A stretch of DNA of 64,000 nt from Comamonas sp. 26 (GCF_002754475.1 NZ_PEFL01000001.1:1116001-1180000); one strand, 5' to 3'. Numbered from the stretch's first letter, positions 51,836 through 60,407 are shown. Numbers and translations: made by a program. Notes: generated by a model not told the origin, from the letters alone.

Positions 51836-53248
51836 TTACTCCATGGCCTCGGTCATCAGCATGGCCGTGCCTTCCTGGCTCAGAGGCTTGCCATTGGCCT
51901 GAATTTCACCCTGGGCAAAGACAATTTCGGTGCGAATTTTTCCGTCCTGGTCTTCAAAAATACCTTCCTTCGTGAGCAATTCCAGGCTGCCCTGAGTCTG
52001 AAGCTTGGCTGTGGAGTCAATCTCTTCGGGCTTGTAATCGTTTTCATCGTCCAGATTGGCGATCAGGCTGGCGCGCTTGCGCGACTGGATCAGGCTTTCC
52101 ACCAGGGGCTTGGGTATATCGGCCTTGACGCTGACCTTCAGGTCCTTGAGCAGATTGCCCATTTTTTCGCCATCACCCATATATTTAACGGCTGCAGAAA
52201 ACTCGCTCACGCCTTCGGGTGTGCGCATGGACAGGCGCTTGATTTCAATCGACGGCTGGCGCGCCAGAGCCTGTGTCAGCGATTTGAGCATTTTTTCGCG
52301 CAAGTCATCGCCGGACATTTCGTCTTCATCGTCCGTTGCTTCTTCGCCCTCGGCGCGTTGAGCTTGCATGCGCTTGCTCATCTCCATGGCCTGGTTGATC
52401 CAGCCCGCATCGACATTGTTAAAGGCCATATCCAGCACCAGATCGTTGGCCTGCTTGTCTTCCAGCTTGGCGTTTTTGATGCCTGACTTGAGTGTCATCT
52501 CAACCACATCACCCTTGAGCAGGGTGTCCGAGTCCATGCTGATGCCTTCGAAGTGGCTGGCCGAGGTCTTGCCGTCTTCAATCTTGCTGGTCGCAAATTT
52601 GGCAATATTCATGGCAAACGGGCCGGTCCAGAATTTCTGGCCTTCGGGCTGCTTGATGTCAAAGCGAATCTCGGCCTTGTCCATCGTTGCGCTGCCTTCG
52701 GCATCCTTGAATTCCAGGCCTGCAAAATGCCCTGTGCCTTTGGCGCCCTTCAGGTTGGCGGGCATGTCCCAGTCGATCTTCATGCCGCCCCAGGTCATAT
52801 CGCTGTCATTGACCTTGGCTGTTACGGCGGGCGAAGTCATGACGCTGGAGCTGCTGCGGCCCCAGCCAACTTTGGTGGCGACCTCTAGCGGCGAGCGACC
52901 ATTGAGCGCAGTCTTCAGCGCGGGTTCCACATCATCGGGAAGATTGAAGCGAGTATGAATTTCGGCAGCATGGCCCAGAGGCAAAGGACCGTGGCTGATT
53001 GTGTGCTCGGCAGTGAATTGCGTGGGTTCATTGTCATTTTCCAGCGTCCAGATGGTCTTGGCGGTGGAGGAGAATGCTCCGCGCTCGTAGCTGGTGATCT
53101 GAACCTTGACGCCGTAGTCGCTGCCCTTGGCAAGGCCTTCAGTAAATCTTTGCTGCAGTTGGCCGCCCATGTAATAACTGGTGCCCAGAGCGCCTGCGAC
53201 GACCACGGCCACCGCCGCGGCAATACCGATGCCTGCTTTCTTGTTCAT
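51836..53248 (-). CDS. YdgA family (DUF945) exported protein
   Basis: A 470-residue protein of the YdgA/DUF945 family. The N-terminus GIGIAAAVAVVVAGALGTSY is a signal anchor or signal peptide, followed by MGGQLQQRFTEGLAKG and TSYERGAFSSTAKTIWTLEN, the conserved start of the family. A long beta-rich body has IEIKRLSMRTPEGVSEFSAA and an Asp/Glu-rich insert (EATDDEDEMSGDD) near residue 300, and ends with ANGKPLSQEGTAM. E. coli YdgA is reported as an inner-membrane protein, but its role is not defined; none can be given here. It is followed by a possible small membrane peptide on the same strand. Confidence 0.85.
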   Translation of the reverse strand: MNKKAGIGIAAAVAVVVAGALGTSYYMGGQLQQRFTEGLAKGSDYGVKVQITSYERGAFSSTAKTIWTLENDNEPTQFTAEHTISHGPLPLGHAAEIHTRFNLPDDVEPALKTALNGRSPLEVATKVGWGRSSSSVMTSPAVTAKVNDSDMTWGGMKIDWDMPANLKGAKGTGHFAGLEFKDAEGSATMDKAEIRFDIKQPEGQKFWTGPFAMNIAKFATSKIEDGKTSASHFEGISMDSDTLLKGDVVEMTLKSGIKNAKLEDKQANDLVLDMAFNNVDAGWINQAMEMSKRMQAQRAEGEEATDDEDEMSGDDLREKMLKSLTQALARQPSIEIKRLSMRTPEGVSEFSAAVKYMGDGEKMGNLLKDLKVSVKADIPKPLVESLIQSRKRASLIANLDDENDYKPEEIDSTAKLQTQGSLELLTKEGIFEDQDGKIRTEIVFAQGEIQANGKPLSQEGTAMLMTEAME

Positions 53249-53586
53249 TTCTTCCCTTTGATGATTGATGAAAAGCTTTTAATGGATTAGTTGATTAACT
53301 TTGATAGTTAATATAAAGAAATTGATTCTAGAAAGAAAAAGGCGTAATTAAGCAATTTCACAAAGTTTTGTGGCGCTGCTTTGAAAGTACAAAATTTAAA
53401 TACCGCTGGTATTTGATTTTTATCTGGGTTCGGAGAAAGTCAATTTTTGTGTATGGCTGCGGAAACTCAGAACCGTGCTTCAGGTCTGTATTTCAGGTGC
53501 CTGGGATGCAATGCTGGCAGCTTGAAAATAAAAAAGGCTGCCGAAAATTCTCGGCAGCCTTTATCAAAGTTTAAACGCAAGCAGCT
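53249..53586. other. A/T-rich intergenic region upstream of ydgA-like gene
   Basis: 338 bases, clearly richer in A and T than the surroundings. The glnS terminator takes 53527-53562. The part next to 53250-53400 should hold the YdgA-like promoter (TTAATATAAAG-like words), but I cannot place boxes safely. No gene seen. Confidence 0.45.
53527..53562 (-). terminator. Rho-independent terminator after glnS
   Basis: AAAGGCTGCCGA (53533-53544) pairs with TCGGCAGCCTTT (53551-53562), loop AAATTC. The minus-strand tail is TTTTTTATTT, 25 bases past the glnS stop. Confidence 0.9.
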
Positions 53587-55404
53587 TTACTTGCCCCAGC
53601 TGTCCTTGAGACCGGTGATCTTGTTGAACACGGGCTTTTCAGCGCTGTGGTCCTTGCGGTCAGCCACAAAGTAGCCAAAGCGCTCGAACTGGAACTTGTC
53701 ATCGGGCTGGGCGCTCTTGAGCGAAGGCTCCACATAGGCCGTCACCACCTTCAGGCTGTCGGGGTTCAGCAATGCGAGGAAGTCCTTGCCGCCCGCATCA
53801 GGCTGGGCGTCGGTGAACAGGCGGTCATACAGGCGCACTTCGGCTTGCAGGCCGTCGCTCACGCCCACCCAGGTGATGGCGGCTTTGACCTTGACGCTGT
53901 CCGCACCGGGCGTGCCACTTTTGGTGTCGGGCACCACGGTGGCCAGCACCTTGGTGATGTGGCCGTCGGCGTCTTTTTCGCAGCCGGTGCACTCGATCAC
54001 ATAGCCGCCCTTAAGGCGTACCTTGTTGCCGGGGAACAGGCGCTTGTAGCCCTTGGGTGGTTCTTCGACAAAGTCTTCGCGCTCAATCCACACTTCACGG
54101 CCGATGCTGAAGTGGCGCTCGGTCACAGGCTCGCCTTCAGCGGGGTGTGGCAGGGCAGGCAGGGTGCAAGGCTCCAGATAGTCGGCGCTGCCAAACACTT
54201 CGGCCCAGTTGCTGAGTTCGAGCTTGACCGGGTCCAGCACGACCATGGCGCGGTGGGCCTTGTTTTCCAGGTCTTCTCGCAGGCAGCCGTCCAGAGTGCC
54301 GTAGTCGATCCAGGCGTAGTCCTTGGTCACGCCAATGCGTTCGCAGAAGTTGCGGATGGATGCGGGCGTGTAGCCACGGCGGCGCAGGCCGACCACGGTG
54401 GGCATGCGGGGGTCATCCCAGCCCGTGACCAAGTTGTTGTCCACCAGATGCTTGAGCTTGCGCTTGCTGGTGATCACATAAGTCAGGTTCAGGCGCGAGA
54501 ACTCGTACTGGCGTGGCTGTGGCGAGTCAATCAGGCCGCCTTCACGCAGGTGGTCGAGCAGCCAGTTGTAGAAGGGGCGCTGATCCTCAAACTCCAGCGT
54601 GCAGATGGAGTGGGTGATGTGCTCCAGCGCGTCCTCAATAGGGTGCGCGAAGGTATACATCGGGTAGATGCACCACTGGTTGCCGGTGTTGTGGTGCTCT
54701 GCATGGCGCACGCGGTAGATAGCGGGGTCACGCAGGTTGATGTTGGGCGCAGCCATGTCGATCTTGGCGCGCAGCACGGCAGCGCCATCGGCCAGCAGGC
54801 CGGCCTTCATGTCGGCAAAGCGCTGCAGGTTTTCTGCCACGCTGCGATCGCGGAAGGGGCTGTTGACGCCAGGACGGGTGAAGTCGCCGCGGTTGGCCTT
54901 CATGTCGTCGGCAGACTGCTCGTCCACGTAAGCCAGGCCTTGCTCGATCAGGTAGACCGCACAGCGGTGCATGAAGTCGAAGTAGTTGCTGGCGAAGTAT
55001 AGGTTGTCGTTGCCGCTGGCATCTTTCCAGTCAAAGCCCAGCCATTTGACGGCATCGATGATGCTGTCTACATATTCCTGCTCTTCCTTTTCAGGGTTGG
55101 TGTCGTCAAAGCGCAGGTGGCAGACGCCGCCGTAGTCGCGGGCCAGACCAAAGTTCAGGCAGATGGCCTTGGCATGACCAATGTGCAGATAACCATTGGG
55201 CTCAGGGGGGAAGCGGGTACGGATCTTGGCCTGATCGACCTGACCGCTCTGGTGGTGCTGGGCATCACCGGGCGTACCGCCCCAGTGGCGGGTGGCATAG
55301 GTGCCTTTGTCCAGATCGGATTCAATGATCTGGCGCAGAAAGTTGGTGGGCTTGACCGCCTCAGGGGCGGCGTTGGTGGATTTGGAGGCGTCAACAGAGC
55401 TCAT
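53587..55404 (-). CDS. glnS: Glutaminyl-tRNA synthetase GlnS
   Basis: A class I aminoacyl-tRNA synthetase of 605 residues that charges tRNA-Gln. The catalytic core has RFPPEPNGYLHIGHAKAICL (HIGH motif) near residue 68 and the second class I motif as VITSKRKLKHLVDNN around residue 300. The anticodon-binding beta-barrels follow, with RLKGGYVIECTGCEKDADGH, and the tail ends TGLKDSWGK. Residues 1-20 are a low-complexity lead (SVDASKSTNAAPEAV). Length and order match the E. coli enzyme (554) apart from this lead. It stands alone with its own terminator, divergent from a small exported protein. Confidence 0.97.
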   Translation of the reverse strand: MSSVDASKSTNAAPEAVKPTNFLRQIIESDLDKGTYATRHWGGTPGDAQHHQSGQVDQAKIRTRFPPEPNGYLHIGHAKAICLNFGLARDYGGVCHLRFDDTNPEKEEQEYVDSIIDAVKWLGFDWKDASGNDNLYFASNYFDFMHRCAVYLIEQGLAYVDEQSADDMKANRGDFTRPGVNSPFRDRSVAENLQRFADMKAGLLADGAAVLRAKIDMAAPNINLRDPAIYRVRHAEHHNTGNQWCIYPMYTFAHPIEDALEHITHSICTLEFEDQRPFYNWLLDHLREGGLIDSPQPRQYEFSRLNLTYVITSKRKLKHLVDNNLVTGWDDPRMPTVVGLRRRGYTPASIRNFCERIGVTKDYAWIDYGTLDGCLREDLENKAHRAMVVLDPVKLELSNWAEVFGSADYLEPCTLPALPHPAEGEPVTERHFSIGREVWIEREDFVEEPPKGYKRLFPGNKVRLKGGYVIECTGCEKDADGHITKVLATVVPDTKSGTPGADSVKVKAAITWVGVSDGLQAEVRLYDRLFTDAQPDAGGKDFLALLNPDSLKVVTAYVEPSLKSAQPDDKFQFERFGYFVADRKDHSAEKPVFNKITGLKDSWGK

Positions 55405-55596
55405 TGCACCATTTTAGGCTGGCTGCCATGACCTCGTGTTGACCTGCGGACACTGCTGCTGTGCATTTGGTCACAATGTCTTGTGGGAACCTGCCAACCT
55501 AATCGGAGTCACAAGCGTTATATCCTCAGGGCTGAAGACTCAGCATAGATCTGCAAGCTCTGCCCTCGATGACTCATAAACAGAGGAGAGATTGTG

Positions 55597-55961
55597 ATGT
55601 TCAAAACCACTTCCCCCGCATTGCCAAGTGGCTGGCGGCTGGTTCCATGGCTGTCGCAGGCTTGATGGCGGCTTCGGGCGCTCAGGCGCATGGCGGCGGC
55701 GTCAGCTGGTCGATTGGCGTGGGCGTGCCCGGCGTTGCTGTGGGCGTGGGTGCTCCAGTTTATATGCCGCCTCGTCCTGTGTATTACGCACCCCCTCCCG
55801 CTGCGTACTATGCGCCTCCCCCTCCTGTGTATTACGCACCACCACCTCCTGTGTACCGCCCTGCGCCCGTCATGGTGGTGCCCGGACCCGTTTACTACGG
55901 CGGTGGCTACGGATATGGCTATAGATACGGACATCGTCACAACCACCATCACCATCGTTGA
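55597..55961 (+). CDS. Exported Pro/Tyr/Gly-rich small protein, N-terminal frameshift likely
   Basis: The body of this protein is clear: a signal peptide (KWLAAGSMAVAGLMAASGAQ then AHGGG), a glycine/valine stretch (GVGVPGVAVGVGAP) and tandem YYAPPP/PVYY repeats, ending in GYGYGYRYGHRHNHHHHR. But that frame, taken back to an ATG at 55569, lacks a ribosome site, while GAGGAGAG sits 6 bases before ATG 55597, whose frame reads MFKTTSPAL and is out of step. One extra A in the AAAA run at 55603-55606 would join MFK to NHFPRIAKW. Either the sequence has an indel there, or the start is the poorer one. Function unknown; such YXPPP-rich proteins are exported surface or envelope proteins. Confidence 0.6.
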
Positions 55962-56006
55962 TGGGTAACTGTGTTTTGGGCATTACGCTCAACGCTCACA
56001 GAACTA

Positions 56007-56030
56007 CGGCTGCTCAGGCAGCCGTTTTTT
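56007..56030 (+). terminator. Terminator after the Pro/Tyr-rich protein gene
   Basis: CGGCTGC (56007-56013) with GCAGCCG (56018-56024) and a run of six T. Loop TCAG. It lies 46 bases past the stop. Confidence 0.82.
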
Positions 56031-56096
56031 ATGCCTGCAGCAAAGGTGTAGCGCTCGCATAATCCGGGGCAGTCATAGAACAAGGAGAGTGCTTCC

Positions 56097-56540
56097 GTGA
56101 AAACCGTTTACGTCCTCAATGGCCCCAATCTGAACCTGCTGGGCATGCGCGAGCCTGCTATTTATGGCTCGGCCACGCTCGATGATGTCAAAAAGCTCTG
56201 CGAAGTCGCTTGCCAGCGCCACGGCCTGGCGCTGGAATTCCGTCAGACCAACCATGAAGGTGAGCTGGTGGACTGGGTGCATGAGGCCGGACGCCTGCAG
56301 GCCAAGGGTGAGCTGGCGGCTGTCATCATGAATGCCGGTGCCTATACGCACACCAGCGTGGCGATTCTGGATGCAGTCAAGGGCACGGCCGTGCCGCTGG
56401 TGGAGCTGCACATCAGCAATGTCCATGCGCGTGAGAGCTTTCGCCACCACTCCTACCTGTCTGCCGCCGCCCGTGCGGTGATGTGCGGCTTTGGCGTGGC
56501 GGGCTATGGCCTGGCCATTGATGCGGTGGCGCAGTGGTAA
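56097..56540 (+). CDS. aroQ: Type II 3-dehydroquinate dehydratase AroQ
   Basis: The small (147-residue) type II dehydroquinase that converts 3-dehydroquinate to 3-dehydroshikimate in the aromatic amino-acid pathway; it is normally a dodecamer in the cytoplasm. Active-site motifs are VLNGPNLNLLGMREPAIYG (Asn, Arg), FRQTNHEGELVDWVHEA, IMNAGAYTHTSVAILDAV (catalytic region with Tyr) and VELHISNVHARESFRHHSYL (His). The start is a GTG with AAGGAG 9 bases upstream. Its end overlaps the GTG of the following alpha/beta hydrolase by 7 bases, so translation is probably coupled. Confidence 0.96.
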   Translation: MKTVYVLNGPNLNLLGMREPAIYGSATLDDVKKLCEVACQRHGLALEFRQTNHEGELVDWVHEAGRLQAKGELAAVIMNAGAYTHTSVAILDAVKGTAVPLVELHISNVHARESFRHHSYLSAAARAVMCGFGVAGYGLAIDAVAQW

Positions 56541-57487
56541 TTGCGGTCAGTGCTGAGCGTGCTTGCTCTCTTGAGCAAGTCTCGCAGGAGCTGGGGCTGC
56601 AACTGCCGCCTTTGATGCTGCAGTTGCAGGCCCGCTCTCGGCGCGTGGTGACCCCACTCAGCGCAGAAGAGGGTCGCGGCCAGATGGTCTGGCATGGCTG
56701 GCAACCCCCTGCGGGCGTGGCGCAACGCGGCCTGCCCTTGGTGATGCTGCATGGAGGTAGCGGCAGTTGGACCCACTGGCTGCGCGTGATCGAACCCCTG
56801 ACTGCCGCCGGTTACAGCCTGTGGCTGGCCGATCTGCCCGGTTTTGGTGAGTCCGACGGCGTGCCCGGTGGCATGGATGTGGACACCATGCTGGAGCCGC
56901 TGGCTTATGGAATCAAGCATTTGTTGGGTAATGAAAGTACTGGTGCAAGCGCAGGTCCAGTCTGTGATTTGGTGGGCTTTTCCTTTGGCGGCATGGCGGC
57001 AGGCTTACTGGCCGCTGCCTGCCCAGAGTTGGCGCAGCGCCTTGTGATGGTGGGCGCGCCGGGTATGGGTATGACTGAGGGGCGTACTGTGCGCCTCAAA
57101 GGCTGGCGCCATCTGCCCGGGCTTGAAGCGCAGATGCAGGCGCATCACCACAATATTGCCGAGCTGATGCTGCATGACGTAGCGCTGATTGACGACGAGA
57201 CACTGGCACTGCATGCGCTCAATGTGGCGCGTGATCGCTTGCCGCGCAGACGCCTGTCGCGCACTGATGCGCTGGCACAGGCGCTGACCCGCGTGCAAGT
57301 ACCCGTGGCTGCCATTTATGGCCGGTATGACCCGCTTTACGTCGGTCGTCTGCCTGAATTGCACGCGCTGATGCAGCGCCAATGCGCAGGCCCGCTGAAC
57401 TGGCAGGTGATGGAAGAGGCAGGCCATTGGGCGCAGCATGAGAGTCCTGCGGAATTTTGCGCTGCGTTGCAGCAGGCTTTGCCATGA
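56534..57487 (+). CDS. Alpha/beta hydrolase between aroQ and arfB
   Basis: A 317-residue alpha/beta hydrolase. LVMLHGGSGSWTHWLRVIEP is the oxyanion-hole strand, ADLPGFGESD follows, the nucleophile elbow is LVGFSFGGMAAGL, the acid lies around IYGRYDPLYVG and the His in EAGHWAQHESPAEF, all in proper order, so it should be active. The family includes esterases, lipases and C-C hydrolases, and no substrate is visible. It starts with GTG overlapping aroQ by 7 bases and its TGA overlaps arfB by 4, so the three genes form a tight operon. No link of function to either neighbour is apparent. Confidence 0.85.
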   Translation: MVIAVSAERACSLEQVSQELGLQLPPLMLQLQARSRRVVTPLSAEEGRGQMVWHGWQPPAGVAQRGLPLVMLHGGSGSWTHWLRVIEPLTAAGYSLWLADLPGFGESDGVPGGMDVDTMLEPLAYGIKHLLGNESTGASAGPVCDLVGFSFGGMAAGLLAAACPELAQRLVMVGAPGMGMTEGRTVRLKGWRHLPGLEAQMQAHHHNIAELMLHDVALIDDETLALHALNVARDRLPRRRLSRTDALAQALTRVQVPVAAIYGRYDPLYVGRLPELHALMQRQCAGPLNWQVMEEAGHWAQHESPAEFCAALQQALP

Positions 57488-57894
57488 CCGGCGCCGCAGC
57501 CTTTGTGCTGACGGAAACCGATGTGCAGTGGACCGCTGTGCGCTCCCAAGGGCCGGGTGGTCAGAACGTGAACAAAGTGGCCAGCGCCGTGCACCTGCGC
57601 TTTGACATTCGCGGCTCGCGTTTGCCAGAAGATGTGCAGCAGCGCCTGCTGGCGCTGGGCGATTCGCGCATCACCACCGAAGGCGTGCTGGTTATCAAGG
57701 CACAAAAGTACCGCACGCAAGAGCACAACCTGTGGGATGCGCTGGAGCGGCTCAATGCGCTGGTAGCTACCGTGGCAAGACCGCCGCGGCCGCGCAAGGC
57801 CACCAAGCCCACATGGGGCTCGCAGCAAAGGCGGCTGCAGGGGAAAAGCGTGCGCTCTGGCATCAAGGCGCTGCGTGGCCGGGTACAGGATTGA
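57484..57894 (+). CDS. arfB: Alternative ribosome-rescue factor ArfB (YaeJ)
   Basis: A 136-residue peptidyl-tRNA hydrolase that frees ribosomes stalled without a stop codon. The catalytic GGQ is in SQGPGGQNVNKVASAVHLRF near residue 28, as in class I release factors. A basic C-terminal tail follows, RPRKATKPTWGSQQRRLQGK, which in ArfB enters the empty mRNA channel. ATG 57484 overlaps the preceding TGA (ATGA), and an in-frame start 27 bases upstream is not needed. It is the last gene of the aroQ operon and ends before a pair of repeat copies. Confidence 0.92.
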   Translation: MTGAAAFVLTETDVQWTAVRSQGPGGQNVNKVASAVHLRFDIRGSRLPEDVQQRLLALGDSRITTEGVLVIKAQKYRTQEHNLWDALERLNALVATVARPPRPRKATKPTWGSQQRRLQGKSVRSGIKALRGRVQD

Positions 57895-57899
57895 TGCTG

Positions 57900-58060
57900 T
57901 TTTATGCCGCTATCGCAATGGCTGCAAGCGCTGGCAGCTATCAAAAAATCCTTGATGACAGCGCCGTGGCCATTTGCGCCACACAATAGCGCGTTGCGGG
58001 TCTGCGCTATGTTTTTTTGATAGCTGCCGCCGCAGAATACAAAAGCGCTACAGGCGGTTT
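57900..58060. repeat. Pair of inverted dispersed-repeat copies
   Basis: GGCTGCAAGCGCTGGCAGC with CTATCAAAAAAT (57916-57951) and, about 60 bases on, TTTTTTTGATAGCTGCCG with AAAAGCGCTACAGGCGG (58012-58052) are opposite-facing copies that could pair with each other. They lie between arfB and the carboxylesterase. Confidence 0.7.
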
Positions 58061-58092
58061 TCCTCTTATTTTTGCCTCCCTTGGGAGTTTTC

Positions 58093-58779
58093 ATGACCAC
58101 ACTGCCTTTGACTTATCTGGAGCGGTCCGCTCAACCCGTCGCAGGTCAGCCCGCATGGTTGCTAGTGCTCATGCATGGTGTGGGCAGCAATGAGCAAGAC
58201 CTGTTCGGTCTCGCTGGCTATGTGCCGCCGCAGTTTCATGTCATCAGCCTGCGCGCGCCATTTGCCATGGGTATGGGGGCGTATGCCTGGTTTCAGTTCA
58301 CCGTGGATGCCGATGGCACGCGCCACATCAACGTGCCTCAGGAGCAGCAGGCGCGCACGCTTGTGCAGCAGACGATTGAGCAGGCGGCGCAGCAGCTCGA
58401 TATTCCGCCCGAGCGTGTGGTGCTGGGCGGCTTTAGCCAAGGCGGCATCATGAGTCTGAGCCAGCTGCTGACCCAGCCGCAGACACTGCGCGCCGCATTG
58501 ATCTGGCACAGTCGCCTGTTGCCCGAGATTGCATCGCTGCATGCTCCCGCCGCTGCGTTTGCGGGCAAGTCAGCTTGGGTGAGCCACGGCACTTACGACA
58601 ATGTGATTCCACTGACCAGTGCTCGTGCCATTCGGGACAGGCTGGCTGCCTTGCCCATGCAGCTGACGTATCACGAATACCCGGGTGCGCATGAAATTCG
58701 CCCGGAAGAACTCAAGGCCAGCATGCAGTGGCTGCAGGATTTGACAGAGCCTGCGCAAGGCCCAGACGCTGATCAATGA
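58093..58779 (+). CDS. Phospholipase/carboxylesterase family hydrolase
   Basis: A 228-residue alpha/beta hydrolase of the small acyl-protein-thioesterase/carboxylesterase type. The oxyanion strand is LVLMHGVGSNEQDLFGLAGY, the nucleophile GGFSQGGIMSLSQL, and the acid/His are in VSHGTYDNVIPL and YPGAHEIRPEEL, in the right order. Members hydrolyse short-chain esters or deacylate lysophospholipids. GGGAG lies 5-6 bases before ATG 58093. Its end overlaps the stop of the converging SMR exporter by 7 bases. Substrate not known. Confidence 0.87.
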   Translation: MTTLPLTYLERSAQPVAGQPAWLLVLMHGVGSNEQDLFGLAGYVPPQFHVISLRAPFAMGMGAYAWFQFTVDADGTRHINVPQEQQARTLVQQTIEQAAQQLDIPPERVVLGGFSQGGIMSLSQLLTQPQTLRAALIWHSRLLPEIASLHAPAAAFAGKSAWVSHGTYDNVIPLTSARAIRDRLAALPMQLTYHEYPGAHEIRPEELKASMQWLQDLTEPAQGPDADQ

Positions 58780-59105
58780 CCGGCGGTTTTTGAAAAGATA
58801 TTGATCACCAGCACACCGCCCACAATCATGGCCATGCCAGCCAGGGCGGGGGCATCCAGCTTCTGGCCTTGCCAGAAATAGGCCACGGCCGATACCAGCA
58901 CAATGCCCACGCCGGACCAGATGGCATAGGCCACGCCCGTGGGTACGGTGCGCAACGTCATCGACAGCAGGTAAAACGAGATGGCATAGCCGACCAGCGC
59001 CACGCCCGTGGGCATTAGTTTGGTGAAGCCGTCCGACTTGGCGAGAAACGAGGTGGCAATCACCTCGCAGATGATGGCCAGGCCCAGATACAGGTAATTT
59101 GTCAT
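58773..59105 (-). CDS. SMR family multidrug/cation exporter (EmrE-like)
   Basis: A 110-residue, four-helix small multidrug-resistance protein that works as a dimer exchanging protons for cationic compounds. The first helix has YLGLAIICEVIATSFLAKSD with the essential Glu14-type residue, and the later IVLVSAVAYFWQ, with YAIWSGVG before it, matches the EmrE rather than SugE pattern (AIWSGVGI). ATG 59105 is chosen over the longer frame from 59219, whose extra residues are not hydrophobic. It is a single gene, convergent with the carboxylesterase, overlapping at the 3' ends. Confidence 0.9.
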   Translation of the reverse strand: MTNYLYLGLAIICEVIATSFLAKSDGFTKLMPTGVALVGYAISFYLLSMTLRTVPTGVAYAIWSGVGIVLVSAVAYFWQGQKLDAPALAGMAMIVGGVLVINIFSKTAGH

Positions 59106-59204
59106 GGCAGGCACTTTAGTGCGAGTGAGTCCTGCCTGTTTCACCCGCTGCGTCAAAACCCCGTGCAGGCTCTGGTCCGCCTTGCCAAATCTTGGTGGCT
59201 GTGC

Positions 59205-59231
59205 GCACATCGCCAGCACGGGGCGATGTGC
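59205..59231 (-). terminator. Stem-loop between map and the SMR gene, weak terminator candidate
   Basis: GCACATCGCC (59205-59214) and GGCGATGTGC (59222-59231), loop AGCACGG: a stable 10-bp hairpin 13 bases beyond the map stop. No T run follows on the minus strand, so it may not terminate by itself. Confidence 0.35.
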
Positions 59232-59243
59232 ACAGTCGTTACC

Positions 59244-60050
59244 TTAGATCGCGGGGTAGCTGCCTGTGCCTTCGGGCCAGGGAGTCAGCACATCAAAGCC
59301 GGTTTCCGTCACCACCACCATGTGTTCCCACTGGGCGGAGAGCGATTTGTCATTGGTGATGACCGTCCAGCCGTCCGCCAGCTCGCGTGTGGCGGCCTTG
59401 CCGGCGTTGAGCATGGGCTCGATGGTGAAGATCATGCCGGGCTCCAGCACCAGACCCTGTCCGGGTGTGCCGTAGTGCAGCACCTGTGGCTCGTCGTGGT
59501 AGACCTTGCCGATGCCGTGGCCGCAGTACTCACGCACGATGGAAAAGCGCTCGCGCTGCGCCACGGTTTGAATTGCGTGGCCGACATCACCCAGTGCGGC
59601 GCCGGGCTTGACGGCGTGAATGCCGGCGACCAGTGCTTCATAGGTGGTGTTGACCAGACGCTTGGCCAGATTGCTGGGCTGGCCCACGTAGTACATGCGG
59701 CTGGTGTCACCAATCCAGCCTTCGGGCGTGGTGACGGCCACGTCGACATTGATGATGTCGCCTTCCTTGAGGATTTGCTTGGCATCCGGGATGCCGTGGC
59801 AGATCACATGGTTGACGGAGGTGCAGACGGTCTTGGGAAAGCCGTGGTAGCCCACATTGGTGGGCGTGCACTTGAGTTCATCGACGATGTAGTCGTGGCA
59901 GATTTTGTCCAGCTGGTCGGTGCTGACGCCGGCTTGCACATGGGGCGTGAGCATGGCCAGCACCTGGGCGGCCAGGCCACCGGCCTTGCGCGAGAGAAAA
60001 ATGTCGGAGGCGTCGTGAATCGGCACCATTTTTTGTTTGCCGCGCTTCAT
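59244..60050 (-). CDS. map: Type I methionine aminopeptidase Map
   Basis: Removes the N-terminal Met of nascent proteins using a dinuclear metal site. In the 268 residues the ligands appear in order: Asp in NVDVAVTTPEGWIGDTSRMY (two), His in REYCGHGIGKVYHDEPQV, Glu in GMIFTIEPMLNAG and Glu in WEHMVVVTETGFDVLTP. The substrate-pocket His are in VNHVICHGIP. GGAG lies 7 bases before the ATG, and the start overlaps the ParD-like stop as ATGA. This is not the usual map next to rpsB, so the genome may hold a second enzyme. Its conserved partner is the ParD-like gene. Confidence 0.94.
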   Translation of the reverse strand: MKRGKQKMVPIHDASDIFLSRKAGGLAAQVLAMLTPHVQAGVSTDQLDKICHDYIVDELKCTPTNVGYHGFPKTVCTSVNHVICHGIPDAKQILKEGDIINVDVAVTTPEGWIGDTSRMYYVGQPSNLAKRLVNTTYEALVAGIHAVKPGAALGDVGHAIQTVAQRERFSIVREYCGHGIGKVYHDEPQVLHYGTPGQGLVLEPGMIFTIEPMLNAGKAATRELADGWTVITNDKSLSAQWEHMVVVTETGFDVLTPWPEGTGSYPAI

Positions 60051-60316
60051 TGCATGCCTCCAACCAGACGCACAGAGCGGGGGCGGCGTGCAGAGGCATC
60101 CGCCTCGTAGCCTGTCAGCGGCTGCAGTTGCAGCGTGCGTTCAGCCTCTTGCAGCAGCAGGGCGCAAATACCTTCGTAATTGAGCTGAGGGTGATGCTCG
60201 GCCAATTGGCCTACGCGCAGCCAGTGTTCGGCCTGAGCATTGATGGAGCGGCCAAGGGCCGCGCTGGAGACACGAATCTGGTCGTGCAATTGGTCTGAAA
60301 TTTTGACGATTCCCAT
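60047..60316 (-). CDS. ParD-like antitoxin-family protein, coupled to map
   Basis: An 89-residue protein of the ParD-like (PF11903-type) family. VKISDQLHDQIRVSSAALGR followed by SINAQAEHWLRVGQLAEHHP gives a ribbon-helix-helix-like N-terminus as in antitoxins, then a helical middle and an Arg-rich end. No toxin gene of ParE type follows. Instead the next gene, map, overlaps it by 4 bases, implying coupled expression. Co-occurrence of this family with map is known to me in other proteobacteria, but the meaning is not settled. I choose ATG 60316 (MGIVKISD); two more residues are possible. A regulator of the map operon is the simplest guess. Confidence 0.75.
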   Translation of the reverse strand: MGIVKISDQLHDQIRVSSAALGRSINAQAEHWLRVGQLAEHHPQLNYEGICALLLQEAERTLQLQPLTGYEADASARRPRSVRLVGGMQ

Positions 60317-60407
60317 GGGCACGCATCATACTGCGGGTATACGTTTCGTATATTGGCAATTGCAGATTGCATGGTTGAGTGGGCGGCTTTTTGCAGCGCT
60401 GACCTGA

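Noticed and set aside
55405..55568. Possible RNA gene between glnS and the Pro/Tyr-rich gene
   Set aside because: Only ordinary divergent promoter-sized sequence; no stem-loop plus T run or conserved element visible.
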